In this document: positions 14,545 through 22,658 of the stretch, in pieces
Numbering within the stretch: position 1 is the stretch's first letter
How the letters are laid out: each line of letters begins with the position of its first letter
Assembly (NCBI GenBank): GCA_035914695.1
Contig: JAMIQH010000107.1
Location: 1 to 22,764 of the forward strand
Length of the DNA: 22,764 bases
Origin: JAOSJT01 sp035914695
GTDB taxonomy: Bacteria > Bacteroidota > Ignavibacteria > SZUA-365
Direction: 5' to 3'
Position numbers and translations under genes: made by a program
The notes under the pieces: model-generated
The model's database searches: none
Seen by the model: only the letters and a program-made list of their open reading frames with translations
What the model was told of the DNA's origin: nothing

Positions 14545-16329
14545 CTACCGCGAACGCGTGCGACCACTGCTCCCCTCATCCGCGCTTCGCGAGGGAGAAG
14601 CGGTGCTGCGCGACGGTGCTGGCGCCGGCCGTTCGCGACTCGGTTCCGGCGTCACCCGCGGTGACTCCGGGGCGGGCGGACGCGATACGCTTTCGCGGGG
14701 CCGCTCGCTGTTGCCCACGTCCATGCGCGGACGCGCCGCGGGTGTTTCCGCGGGTCGTGCCTGCTCCCGCGGACGTGCGGTGCTGTTGCTCGAAGGATTC
14801 ACGGTCGCGCTTTCGCGAATGCCGCCGGGCGCCGTGGTGGAGGGACGGTCGACGGTGGTGGAACGGTTGCGGCCGCCTTCGTCCACCGTGCCGCGCGAGC
14901 CGCTGTTGCTCGAAGGATTCACGGGCGCGCTTTCGCGAATGCCGCCGGGCGCCGTGGTGGAGGGACGGTCGACGGTGGTGGAGCGGTTGCGGTTACGTTC
15001 GTCCACCGTGCCGCGCGAGCCGCTGTTGCTCGAAGGATTCACGGGAGCGCTTTCGCGAATACCACCGGGCGCCGTGGTGGAGGGACGGTCGACGGTGGTG
15101 GAGCGGTTGCGGCCGCCTTCGTCCATGACGCCGGATTTCGGCTGATCGGTGCTGGAATTGCTCTCCGTGCGATTCTCTCGAATGCCGTTGACCGAATTCC
15201 CGCGATTCGTCCGATCGATGCTACCGCCGGTATCCCGTGTGCGCGTGTCACCGCTCCCGCCCGTCACCGCGCCGCTTCTGTCGCGCGTGCTGCTGCCGCC
15301 ACCCGAGGCGTCGTTGCGGGAACGCATGGCGTCCATGCGCTCGCGCGAAGCCACGATGCGCTCGCGATCGCGGTATTCGATGCGGGGATCCCGTGTGCGC
15401 TTTTCGTGGGTATCGCTCACGCGCACCCTCGTGTAGGAACGCTCCCAGGAACGCCAGGTCGTGATGCGCTCGGGACGGTACACCACGTGCGTGTGCGGAC
15501 GGATGATGGGACGGATCGGATAGTAGTTGTAATAACCGAAGGCGCAATTGGTGTAGTGCGAGTGCCTGTGCGGATAATGCCCGCCGCGGATCACCACTGT
15601 CCAGAACGGTCCCGCGTAGATAAAGCGCGTACGAACGGGATGGTAGCTGTACGACCACCAGTAGTCGTAGTCATGCGCCACCACCACGTTGTATCGGCTG
15701 CAGCTCGATGTGTAGGGATCGAAGCGCGCGGAGCGTCCGTGGCAATCGTAGCAGGCGTAGCGGGGATACCAGACACGTCCACCCACGAAGTACGACACAG
15801 TGTTCACAGCGGCGATGTCACGATCGTTGATCAAATGCGCGTTGATACTGTTGATTGCGAGGAAAGGATCGCCCGTGATGGGGGGAACACCCGCATGCCA
15901 TTGCCCGTGCCGCGAGCCGTACATGAAGCCGTCCGGATTACGGGTGGCCACGGCGTGGAGGTATTCGACACCGCGCGGTCCGGTCACACGCAGGCGACCG
16001 CTGTCGTAATACTCCGGCAGACGATACGTCACACCGCCGTACACAAAGCCGTCGTCGGGATATTCCGGGAAGATGATGCGTACGTCTCCATCGGTGCCGA
16101 TGGCGTAAATGGTGACAAAGCAATCATCCGATGCGCGGAAGTGAACGGTGAGTGCATCGCCCGGGTAATACACCGCATCCTGCAGGCGGTCGGTCCAGAG
16201 ATCCACCTCCAGACCATTCTCCCTGCTTGGAACCGGTGCGACTGCCACCATCGAGCTGCATGCCGTGGTCGCGAGTATGGTGGGTAGCAGGGCGAGTACT
16301 GTCGCGATGGTGATGAGTATGCGTTTCAT
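14545..16329 (-). CDS. DUF4384 envelope protein with 40-residue tandem repeats
   Basis: This 594-aa protein has an N-terminal signal ending TTACSS (Cys24; the lipobox is imperfect, with Thr at -3). Residues 38-105 (VDLWTDRLQDAVYYPGDALT, FVTIYAIGTDGDVRIIFP) match DUF4384, a beta-sandwich found in envelope proteins. A Tyr/His/Pro-rich part follows (180-300) and includes CYDCH (193-197), a CxxCH heme-c-like motif. From about 340 to the end it is disordered and rich in Arg, Ser and Pro, with three near-identical 40-residue repeats (about 405-515; STTVDRPSTTAPGGIRES). GGAGG precedes the ATG. It lies 83 bases after the FN3 lipoprotein gene and 82 before the DUF4783 start, forming one leftward cluster. 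It probably sits on the periplasmic or outer face and extends into the cell wall or surface. Confidence 0.85.
   Translation of the reverse strand: MKRILITIATVLALLPTILATTACSSMVAVAPVPSRENGLEVDLWTDRLQDAVYYPGDALTVHFRASDDCFVTIYAIGTDGDVRIIFPEYPDDGFVYGGVTYRLPEYYDSGRLRVTGPRGVEYLHAVATRNPDGFMYGSRHGQWHAGVPPITGDPFLAINSINAHLINDRDIAAVNTVSYFVGGRVWYPRYACYDCHGRSARFDPYTSSCSRYNVVVAHDYDYWWSYSYHPVRTRFIYAGPFWTVVIRGGHYPHRHSHYTNCAFGYYNYYPIRPIIRPHTHVVYRPERITTWRSWERSYTRVRVSDTHEKRTRDPRIEYRDRERIVASRERMDAMRSRNDASGGGSSTRDRSGAVTGGSGDTRTRDTGGSIDRTNRGNSVNGIRENRTESNSSTDQPKSGVMDEGGRNRSTTVDRPSTTAPGGIRESAPVNPSSNSGSRGTVDERNRNRSTTVDRPSTTAPGGIRESAPVNPSSNSGSRGTVDEGGRNRSTTVDRPSTTAPGGIRESATVNPSSNSTARPREQARPAETPAARPRMDVGNSERPRESVSRPPAPESPRVTPEPSRERPAPAPSRSTASPSRSADEGSSGRTRSR
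14782..15125. repeat. 120-bp in-frame tandem repeat, about 2.9 copies
   Basis: Units begin at about 14782, 14902 and 15022 with CTGTTGCTCGAAGGATTCAC and are nearly identical at the DNA level (a few substitutions each), ending where similarity stops near 15125. The period is exactly 40 codons and falls inside the DUF4384 gene. Near-identity suggests recent expansion or homogenisation. Confidence 0.95.
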
Positions 16330-16412
16330 GACCTGCCTCCGGAGAACTTGCGTTGGGAAATTCGAGATGATACGGTTGCCGCGGTGCCGGGTGTCGAAGC
16401 GGATTGCTGCCG

Positions 16413-17243
16413 CTACCGCGCCGACGCCTCATGACGGCTACCATGGCGATTGCGCTTCGACAGCGAGCGGTCCTGCCTGTGGGCCAATTCGCGGTTGCCA
16501 GCGACGAGCTGATACGCCCAGTCGAATCGAACACCGCTGCTGTTCACATCCACGATACGTACTTTCGCGAAGTGATTATCGAAGGTGCGGACGACGTAGG
16601 TATGACCGCGCACCGCGAGCGCGTCACCGGTGGGATTCCATCCACTGAGCGGAGCGGCGGTGATCTCATCGAGATTTTCCGTGTAGCCCATATCCTGAAT
16701 GTCGCTGTCGTCCCACACCACCAGATAAGGCACGCCGTCCTGCGTGATTTCGAAAAAGAGATCGGTCTCGTCGGTGTCGTAATGCAGAATGCTGTAGCGC
16801 GAAAAGTCGTAGCCAGCAATCATCGGATCGACCAGGCGGTTGCGCAGCGTCACGTTGCGTCCTTCGGGACGAGGCGTGTCGTACACCACATCCGTACTCA
16901 GGTCGCTTTCGTTTCCGCTGTGATCGTAGGCGGTGACCGCATAGTAATACGTCGATCCATTCGCGGCGCCACGATCCACGAAGCTGGCGGTGCGCGAGCT
17001 TCCGATCAACTCATATTTCCCGTCATAACGGCTGCTCACATACACGTTGTATCCAGCGAGATCCGGCTCGGGATTTTCGATCCATTTCAACTCCACGGCG
17101 TTGTCGAGTGAAATGGAGATGATGCCCGCCGGAGGGAAGGGCGCGTTGAGATCGTCGTACACGATGCGTTCGCAGTCGTCGTCGCAGGCAATCGTGATGA
17201 GCAATAGCGGAAGGATGAGAATGGTGGCGTACATGTGCTTCAT
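16413..17243 (-). CDS. Fibronectin type III lipoprotein
   Basis: The 276-aa product starts at 17243 (AAGGAG a few bases upstream; the frame is open further to 17369). It has a short lipoprotein signal ending LLLITIAC with Cys20, then an acidic stretch. Residues 36-125 form an FN3 domain (VELKWIENPEPDLAGYNVYV; STYYYAVTAYDHSGNES). The remainder (126-250) is beta-rich, with DETDLFFEITQDGVPYLVVW and a final strand region, no known family; the C-tail is basic. FN3 domains mediate protein or glycan contacts, so this is likely an outer-membrane or surface adhesion or scaffold lipoprotein. It is first in the leftward cluster that ends with the large kinase. Confidence 0.85.
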   Translation of the reverse strand: MKHMYATILILPLLLITIACDDDCERIVYDDLNAPFPPAGIISISLDNAVELKWIENPEPDLAGYNVYVSSRYDGKYELIGSSRTASFVDRGAANGSTYYYAVTAYDHSGNESDLSTDVVYDTPRPEGRNVTLRNRLVDPMIAGYDFSRYSILHYDTDETDLFFEITQDGVPYLVVWDDSDIQDMGYTENLDEITAAPLSGWNPTGDALAVRGHTYVVRTFDNHFAKVRIVDVNSSGVRFDWAYQLVAGNRELAHRQDRSLSKRNRHGSRHEASAR

Positions 17244-17396
17244 GACAGTGCTCCTTGATGTGCATTGATCTGCTTGCAAGGGTTGTGCCAATGTGAGAAC
17301 CTTCGAAATCGCGCGAATTTCAGCCCTTGCGATGCCCAGCGATTTCATACTGTCCACAAAAATGAACACCGCGTTCGCTTGCGAATTGAAACGTCC

Positions 17397-18170
17397 GAGT
17401 CGTCACCGCGCAGAGGATGACTCGTTGAGTCGGTCCACCAGCGCTTACGCCGGTTTGGATCGTGCATGACGCTTCGACTCCGAGCCCGAACGTAGTCAGT
17501 GCGGCTTACAAGGATCGTCGCGCGGGCTCGTCGCTCAGCGCGGCGCGGGCATTGGTAATCCGCGATGAAGCCTCCGGGTATGGTCACCTCGCCACGGCGA
17601 GTCCCAGACCTGAGTCGGTTCACCAGCGAATACGCCGGTTTGGAACGTGCATGACACCAATCGTCAGGCTGAGCGCAGCGCCGAGCACCTTTGTCCGAGA
17701 TGGTACTGCGTGATTCCGGCGCGGAGTGGAACATTCGCCGTGGCGAATCGAAGCCGCGGTAGCCATTTGCACGACGCTTCGACTCCGAGCCCGAACCAAG
17801 AGCTTCTCTTACCGAACGTCCTTGCCGCGGGCTCGTTGCTCAGCTCGAAGACTCGCCGTGGCGAGGTGACGATAATGCTGAGTGCGTCGGATGAACCATG
17901 TCATGTGCAGCGACGGGCCTTCGAGAAAATTCTTGCGTCTTTCCGAGAACGTGGCTCAGGCCCAGAGTGGAACATTCGCCGCGGCGGATCGAAGGGTCGC
18001 GCACGTTTCCGATCCCATCGATACAGATCGCATGATGAGGTTTCGACTCCGCACCGACCAATAATCGCGGCGCTGTGAACGGTCATCCCGCGGTGCGTCG
18101 CTCAACCTGACGAAAGCTGGGCATTGTGCAAGAGACCACGTCATGTGCAGCACGTACTACAGTAGCTTCT
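17397..18170. repeat. Cluster of degenerate palindromic intergenic repeats
   Basis: This gene-free stretch, set within 17244-18249, holds at least six repeat families. A: 17427-17470 and 17612-17655 (44 bp, about 90% alike). B: 17468-17491 and 17773-17796 (24 bp, identical). E: 17521-17539 and 17826-17844. C: 17724-17753 and 17965-17994. D: 17583-17603 and its perfect 21-bp reverse complement 17850-17870. F: 17901-17911 and 18141-18151. B and E keep the same 29-base spacing and contain complementary CGAGCCCG / CGGGCTCG cores, so each pair can fold. Palindromes such as ATTCGCCGTGGCGAAT (C) and CTCGCCACGGCGAG (D) recur. Words like CTTCGACTCCG resemble repeats I recall from FCB genomes. No coding frame is credible; 17244-17396 shows nothing clear. 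Confidence 0.8.
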
Positions 18171-18249
18171 GAAGCGATTTCGGTTTGGTTCTTTCCTCCC
18201 AACCGCGCCGTGCATAGATTGCAGAACGGATCATTTACAAGGACATCCT

Positions 18250-19386
18250 ATGGTTGCTGCACTGGAAACGTATTTCGCTCCCTCATGGCGCATTGGCGAC
18301 GAGGCCCTTCGGCGCATGCACGAGGAATTGTCGCGGGAAACATTGCTCATGGAGATGCTCGAGGCATTTCCAATACCCGCCGCGGTGATCAATCGCGAAC
18401 GGCAAATCGTGCTGCACAACAAGCGCTTCGCCGATGCGGCGCCTCGAGGGGCGGAGGATCGTTTACTCGGCCTGCGCCTGGGCGAATCCGTGGGCTGCGA
18501 GTCCAGCGCCGACGCGCCCTCGGGCTGCGGTACGGGCAAAGCCTGTCGGCTGTGTGGAGCTGTTGTCGCCATGCTTCACGCGCAGGGTGGCACGCCCTCC
18601 TTGCAGGAATGCCGCATCAATGCACAGGATGGCGACGAAACCATCGCACTGGATTTTCGAGTGATGGCCGCCCCAATGACTGTGCGCGGACATGAAGTAA
18701 CCATTGTATCCGTTGCGGATATCAGCGACGAAAAGAGACGCTCGGTGCTCGAACGCATGTTTTTCCACGACGTGCTCAACACGGCCGGGGGCGTGAAGTC
18801 TATCGCCGATCTGTTCCGTCTGGTGGAAGCCGATACGCATGACGAATTGATCGACGATCTCGGCTCGCTATCGGAGCAGCTCGTCGAGGAAATCCGTATG
18901 CAACGCGATTTGCTCGCGGCCGAACGTGGCGACCTCGTCGTCGCGCTCCAGCCCGTACTGCCCGGCGACATCGTGCGGCATGTGGTGGCATTGTACCGCT
19001 ACAACCGCGTCGCCCAAGGCAGAACTATCGTCGAGCGCATCGCCGACGGGCTTTCCCCATGGAACAGCGAACCCGTGCTGCTCGCGCGCGTGCTCGGAAA
19101 CCTTGTGAAAAACGCACTCGAGGCCAGTGCGGAAGGCGAAGCCGTGACGGTGTCGTGCGAACAGGAGGGTGATGTCCTGTGTTTTGCCGTGCACAATTCC
19201 GCCGTCATTCCTGAGCATATCGCCCTGCAACTGTTCAAGCGCTCTTTCAGCACCAAGGGTAGCGGACGAGGGATCGGCACATACAGCGCCCGCCTTCTCA
19301 CGGAGAAGTATCTCGGCGGTTCCATTTCCATGCAAAGTTCGGCGGAATCGGGGACGGTGTTCCAACTGCGTTTCCCGCTCGCGTGA
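18250..19386 (+). CDS. Soluble PAS-domain sensor histidine kinase with Cys cluster
   Basis: This 378-aa kinase has no signal peptide or membrane segment. A PAS domain covers about 30-160 (AFPIPAAVINRERQIVLHN) and contains four cysteines: Cys83, Cys93, Cys99 and Cys102 (GCESSADAPSGCGTGKACRLC). I have seen this Cys-bearing PAS variant in kinases of several phyla; it suggests redox, metal or Fe-S sensing. The dimerisation helix carries FFHDVLNTAGG with phospho-accepting His173, a less common H-box. The ATPase part has NLVKNALEAS (Asn284/288), HNSAVIPEH in place of a clear DxGxG G1 box, and KGSGRGIGTYSARLL (336-350). AAGGA precedes the ATG. No response regulator is adjacent; the next gene is an unknown 192-aa protein in the same direction, 77 bases later. 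Confidence 0.9.
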   Translation: MVAALETYFAPSWRIGDEALRRMHEELSRETLLMEMLEAFPIPAAVINRERQIVLHNKRFADAAPRGAEDRLLGLRLGESVGCESSADAPSGCGTGKACRLCGAVVAMLHAQGGTPSLQECRINAQDGDETIALDFRVMAAPMTVRGHEVTIVSVADISDEKRRSVLERMFFHDVLNTAGGVKSIADLFRLVEADTHDELIDDLGSLSEQLVEEIRMQRDLLAAERGDLVVALQPVLPGDIVRHVVALYRYNRVAQGRTIVERIADGLSPWNSEPVLLARVLGNLVKNALEASAEGEAVTVSCEQEGDVLCFAVHNSAVIPEHIALQLFKRSFSTKGSGRGIGTYSARLLTEKYLGGSISMQSSAESGTVFQLRFPLA

Positions 19387-19400
19387 AAAAGACGCGAGCG
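19376..19400 (+). other. Hairpin across the kinase stop codon
   Basis: CGCTCGCGT (19376-19384) pairs perfectly with ACGCGAGCG (19392-19400) around a GAAAAAG loop. The stop codon TGA is at 19384-19386. No T-run follows, so it is not a normal intrinsic terminator; it may protect the 3' end or attenuate read-through to the next gene. Confidence 0.5.
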
Positions 19401-19463
19401 CGGCGGTCGCAGGGACATCCGCCCTACTGTGGCACCGGACATTAACGGACATACGGAGTCATC

Positions 19464-20042
19464 ATGACATACGAGCAGTTGCGGCAACGCATTCTCGACC
19501 TGGATGGTCGGCCGCTGACGTTGAACGATCAAGAAGTGGATGACCTGAGCGCCGAGACCATCGCGCGTATTCAGGAGGAGTTTGCCGCTTCGTTACTGCT
19601 GGAGCTTCCGCCGAGGGAACGCGCCTTCATGGAGTGGCTGCGTTCCGAGGATGCGCAGGTGTACAACGACCTTTGGAGCGATGACGAGGACTTGCTCGTC
19701 TCCCTTCTCCATCTCCCCGCGCTGCAACGTACGGGTGATGGATTTCCTATCTGCGAGCTGGAGTCCGCACCCAACTATTATTTCACAAAACGTCACATTC
19801 TCAAGGACGGCGTCGATGCCATGCACGCCATACTTGATCGTGCCGAGCGCGGGGAACAGCTCTCCGTCGGTGAGGGCTTGATGTTCGAAGTGCTGAAACG
19901 GCCGTTGGACCTCTGGCATTTCTGCTATCGCTACGGCGTGCCCGTTGATTTCGGAAAGCGTGTTGTCGCTGAACTCGTCGCCCGCGGGTGGCTGGTCCAT
20001 CTCGCGCAACGCGAGGATCTTGCGAAATATCTCGACGATTGA
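19464..20042 (+). CDS. Unknown cytosolic protein, 192 aa
   Basis: I do not recognise this gene. The product lacks a signal peptide and membrane segments, is acidic and mostly helical by pattern (MTYEQLRQRILDLDGRPLTL at the start; VDAMHAILDRAERGEQLSVG and KRVVAELVARGWLVHLAQR later). The first 20 residues plus the alternating acidic helices (LRSEDAQVYNDLWSDDEDLL) suggest a compact regulatory or adaptor protein. The start at 19464 is supported by GGAG about 7 bases upstream. It follows the Cys-PAS kinase in the same direction with a 77-base gap containing a hairpin, so it could be cotranscribed and be an output partner. No receiver-domain aspartate pattern is visible, so it is not a typical response regulator. 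Confidence 0.78.
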   Translation: MTYEQLRQRILDLDGRPLTLNDQEVDDLSAETIARIQEEFAASLLLELPPRERAFMEWLRSEDAQVYNDLWSDDEDLLVSLLHLPALQRTGDGFPICELESAPNYYFTKRHILKDGVDAMHAILDRAERGEQLSVGEGLMFEVLKRPLDLWHFCYRYGVPVDFGKRVVAELVARGWLVHLAQREDLAKYLDD

Positions 20043-20069
20043 AACAGGTGGTGAAATATGCTAATTTCC
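20039..20069 (+). promoter_or_regulatory. Bacteroidetes-type promoter of the kelch gene
   Basis: TTG (20039-20041, overlapping the previous stop codon), 20 bases, then TAATTTCC (20062-20069). The ATG follows at 20136, giving a leader of about 60 bases. Confidence 0.45.
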
Positions 20070-20135
20070 CCCTCGACCTGAACTGAAGGTACGCTCCGAC
20101 ATTACGCCCCATCACAGAGTATTTGGAGGATCCCC

Positions 20136-22574
20136 ATGAAGAGAAGTGCTTCTGTTGTTCTCTCGTTGCTCTTCTGTTGTATCGTGAGTACGAACACCAT
20201 GATCGCGCAGTACTCTGCTGTGGATCCGTTGCCAGAGGTGGAAACGCGAGAGGCGTTCATGCCGTCCGCCACCGCGCCGTTGGACATCAACGGCCAGTGG
20301 TACAGTCTGGCGGATTATCCCGTTGTGATAGGATACAACACCGCCGTGTATCTCAATGGGGCGGTGTACAGCTTCAGCGGGCTAACGACGGACAATCTCC
20401 CGCATGATGGGGCGTACAAACTCGACATCGCCAGCAACACCTGGACGCGCGTTGCGACGCTCCCCGCTCCGAGGCCACTGGCCATGGCGGAAGTGGTGAA
20501 CGGCAAAATCTACATCGTCGGCGGATACAACGTCACCACCGCCTTCGAGACGTATGGAACCGTGCTGGAATTCGATCCCTCCACCTCCACATTTACGGAG
20601 AAGTCGGCCATGCCCGTTGCCGTGTTCGGCGCGGCAAGTTTCGTGCATCAGGGAAAAATCTGGGTCCTCGGCGGCGGCACCACGAGCTTCCAGGCACAGA
20701 CCGATGTGATACAGATCTACGATCCCGCCACCGACACCTGGACGCAATCGGCATCGCGCATCCCCGCCGCGCTGCGCTCCTTCGACGCGGTGGTGGTGAA
20801 AGGCTTCGCTTATATCCTCGGTGGCTATCAGGTGGCCGGTGGACAGGGACGCTTCTTCGGATACTTCCACAAGGGCGAAATCAACGGCGATCAAATCACC
20901 TGGACGCAGTTGCAGGACTTTCCCGGTGGCGCCGTCATGCGGCATTCGATGGGAAGCGATGGGAACATTCTGTATGTCACCGGCGGTGTGACGGCGTCGA
21001 GTCTGCAGGCCAATATCAATTCGCCGCTCACCTGGGCGTACAATCCTTTGGTAAATGGTTGGCGGAACGAAGTACTCAAACCCACTCCATCCTCCTACTC
21101 CAGCCAGATGCTCTACGATGGTAGTGGACGTCTGTACGTGGTGGGTGGACAGGTCGGTGCGCTGAACGCGTTGCAATTGGGCAAACCCGTCGAGGCCTAC
21201 GATATCAACGCCGCCACCAAGCCCAACGCGGTGCTGTCGAGTACAGGCACGAGCGTGTGGGTGAAGCGTGCCAATCAGTACAGTAACGCCTTCACACTCG
21301 GGAATACAGGCGGACTTGCGATGAACTGGTCGGCCGCCGTCGCTCCCAATGCGGCGAGCTGGCTCACATTGACCGGCACCACATCGGGCAAGCTCGATCC
21401 CGCGTATCAGATAACCCTCACCATGACCATCGATCCCCGCAATCTCAGCGAAGGATTGCATACCGGCGTGATCACCATCACCACAGACGACACCGACCAT
21501 CCATCCCTCACCTACACGCTGGAATTGAACGTGCAGGAAAAGGACGTCACCGAGCCAATGAACGTGCTTGTGGAGGAATTCACCGGAACCTGGTGTCACT
21601 GGTGCCCCGACGCGGCTGATACGCTCACGGCGCTGAAGAAAAAACTGGGTGACCGCATGGTACGCACCGCGTGGCATGTGGGCAATCCCAACATCATGGC
21701 CGATCCAATGGAACTCCCGATATGGCCGGAGATGGAATCCTTCCTCGGCGTGACGCTGTACCCGAGTGCTGCGATCAATCGCCTCGCGTGGGCGGGCGAA
21801 CGCGCCCTGCCGGTTGCGCCCACCACGTACAGCGCTCGGACGAATTTCGTTGCGGCGAATATAGGCGCTCCCGTGGGCATCACCATCAAGGATAAAGTGT
21901 ACGATCGTGGCAGCAAGCGGCTGACGTTCAACGCGACTGTGTTTTTCCATCAAGGCATGAGTGGCGATTTACGACTCAACGCGCTCATCACCGAGGATGG
22001 TGTGAATCATCCGCAGCTCCGCATCACGGTGAATGGCAATCAGCTTATCGACCCGTTCTATCACAAGGCAGTCGTGCGCGGTATCTATCCGAGCGTGCTC
22101 GGGCAGCCGGTGTCCGCGTCGCAAACGTTCCAAACGCAGACCAGCGTGGACGTTCCCTTCGACATCACCTGCACGCACGCGGTGGATGACAGCGCGAACA
22201 TCGTCCTCTACGTCCATCGCCTGGTGGATGGAAAGGTGGGGCCCGTACAGCAGAGTTACAGCGAGAGACTATTAGCCGGTCCCACCAGTGCGGAACGGCT
22301 TCCTGCTCCGGTTGCATTTCAATTGCACCAGAATTTCCCCAACCCCTTCAATCCCGCCACCACCATCGGCTTCGACGTCCCGCAGCGTGCGCACGTGACA
22401 TTGCGTGTTCACGATGCGCTGGGCAGAGCGTTGTGTACGATTGTGGATGGGATACTGGAGGCGGGAATGCATACGGCGAGCTTCGACGGCTCCGATCTGC
22501 CTTCGGGACATTATGTGATCAGCATGCATGCCGACGGTGTGGTGCTCACCAAGACCATGACCTTGCTGAAATAA
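20136..22574 (+). CDS. Kelch / thioredoxin-like (Omp28-type) / T9SS secreted protein
   Basis: The 812-aa product has a signal peptide (1-25, ends TMIAQ). Residues about 60-360 form kelch blades; the Gly-Gly pairs at 129, 179, 229, 283 and 337, plus a degenerate first blade near 80, imply a six-bladed propeller. An immunoglobulin-like BACON/choice-of-anchor region follows (about 380-467; NAFTLGNTGGLAMNWSA, LHTGVITITTDD). Next comes an Omp28-like thioredoxin-fold module starting VLVEEFTGTWCHWC with Cys487/Cys490 in a CxxC, then LYPSAAINR. The C-terminus (727-812) is a T9SS type A sorting domain with NFPNPFNPATTI. It is probably exported to the surface. Omp28-type CxxC modules are common in FCB outer-membrane proteins; redox activity is untested. 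GGAGG stands a few bases before the ATG. Confidence 0.9.
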   Translation: MKRSASVVLSLLFCCIVSTNTMIAQYSAVDPLPEVETREAFMPSATAPLDINGQWYSLADYPVVIGYNTAVYLNGAVYSFSGLTTDNLPHDGAYKLDIASNTWTRVATLPAPRPLAMAEVVNGKIYIVGGYNVTTAFETYGTVLEFDPSTSTFTEKSAMPVAVFGAASFVHQGKIWVLGGGTTSFQAQTDVIQIYDPATDTWTQSASRIPAALRSFDAVVVKGFAYILGGYQVAGGQGRFFGYFHKGEINGDQITWTQLQDFPGGAVMRHSMGSDGNILYVTGGVTASSLQANINSPLTWAYNPLVNGWRNEVLKPTPSSYSSQMLYDGSGRLYVVGGQVGALNALQLGKPVEAYDINAATKPNAVLSSTGTSVWVKRANQYSNAFTLGNTGGLAMNWSAAVAPNAASWLTLTGTTSGKLDPAYQITLTMTIDPRNLSEGLHTGVITITTDDTDHPSLTYTLELNVQEKDVTEPMNVLVEEFTGTWCHWCPDAADTLTALKKKLGDRMVRTAWHVGNPNIMADPMELPIWPEMESFLGVTLYPSAAINRLAWAGERALPVAPTTYSARTNFVAANIGAPVGITIKDKVYDRGSKRLTFNATVFFHQGMSGDLRLNALITEDGVNHPQLRITVNGNQLIDPFYHKAVVRGIYPSVLGQPVSASQTFQTQTSVDVPFDITCTHAVDDSANIVLYVHRLVDGKVGPVQQSYSERLLAGPTSAERLPAPVAFQLHQNFPNPFNPATTIGFDVPQRAHVTLRVHDALGRALCTIVDGILEAGMHTASFDGSDLPSGHYVISMHADGVVLTKTMTLLK

Positions 22575-22596
22575 TTCATCCAACTCTGAAATGCGC

Positions 22597-22628
22597 ACGG
22601 GCGCGGGTGACAATGCACTCGCGCCCGT
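22597..22628. terminator. GC-rich hairpin between convergent genes
   Basis: ACGGGCGCG (22597-22605) pairs with CGCGCCCGT (22620-22628), and inner GTG with CAC, around a 6-base loop. No T-run follows on either strand, so it is either a T-poor bidirectional terminator or an mRNA 3'-end stabiliser. Confidence 0.5.
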
Positions 22629-22658
22629 TGCGTTCATGTGGTGGATGTCTGTTACCGA

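Noticed and set aside
14782..15125. Possible CRISPR array from regular 120-bp spacing
   Set aside because: The whole 120-bp unit is repeated with no unique spacers, in frame within a coding region, and no cas genes are present.
17462..18086. Short frames in the repeat-rich region
   Set aside because: All consist of translated repeat sequence on both strands, with no start signals or recognisable protein features.
17397..18170. Integron attC array
   Set aside because: Palindromic repeats are present, but no gene cassettes lie between them, no GTTRRRY core sites are evident, and no integrase gene is in the window.
20382..21953. Leftward open frame of 523 codons inside the kelch gene
   Set aside because: Shadow of the + strand frame, whose kelch, CxxC and T9SS motifs are clear.
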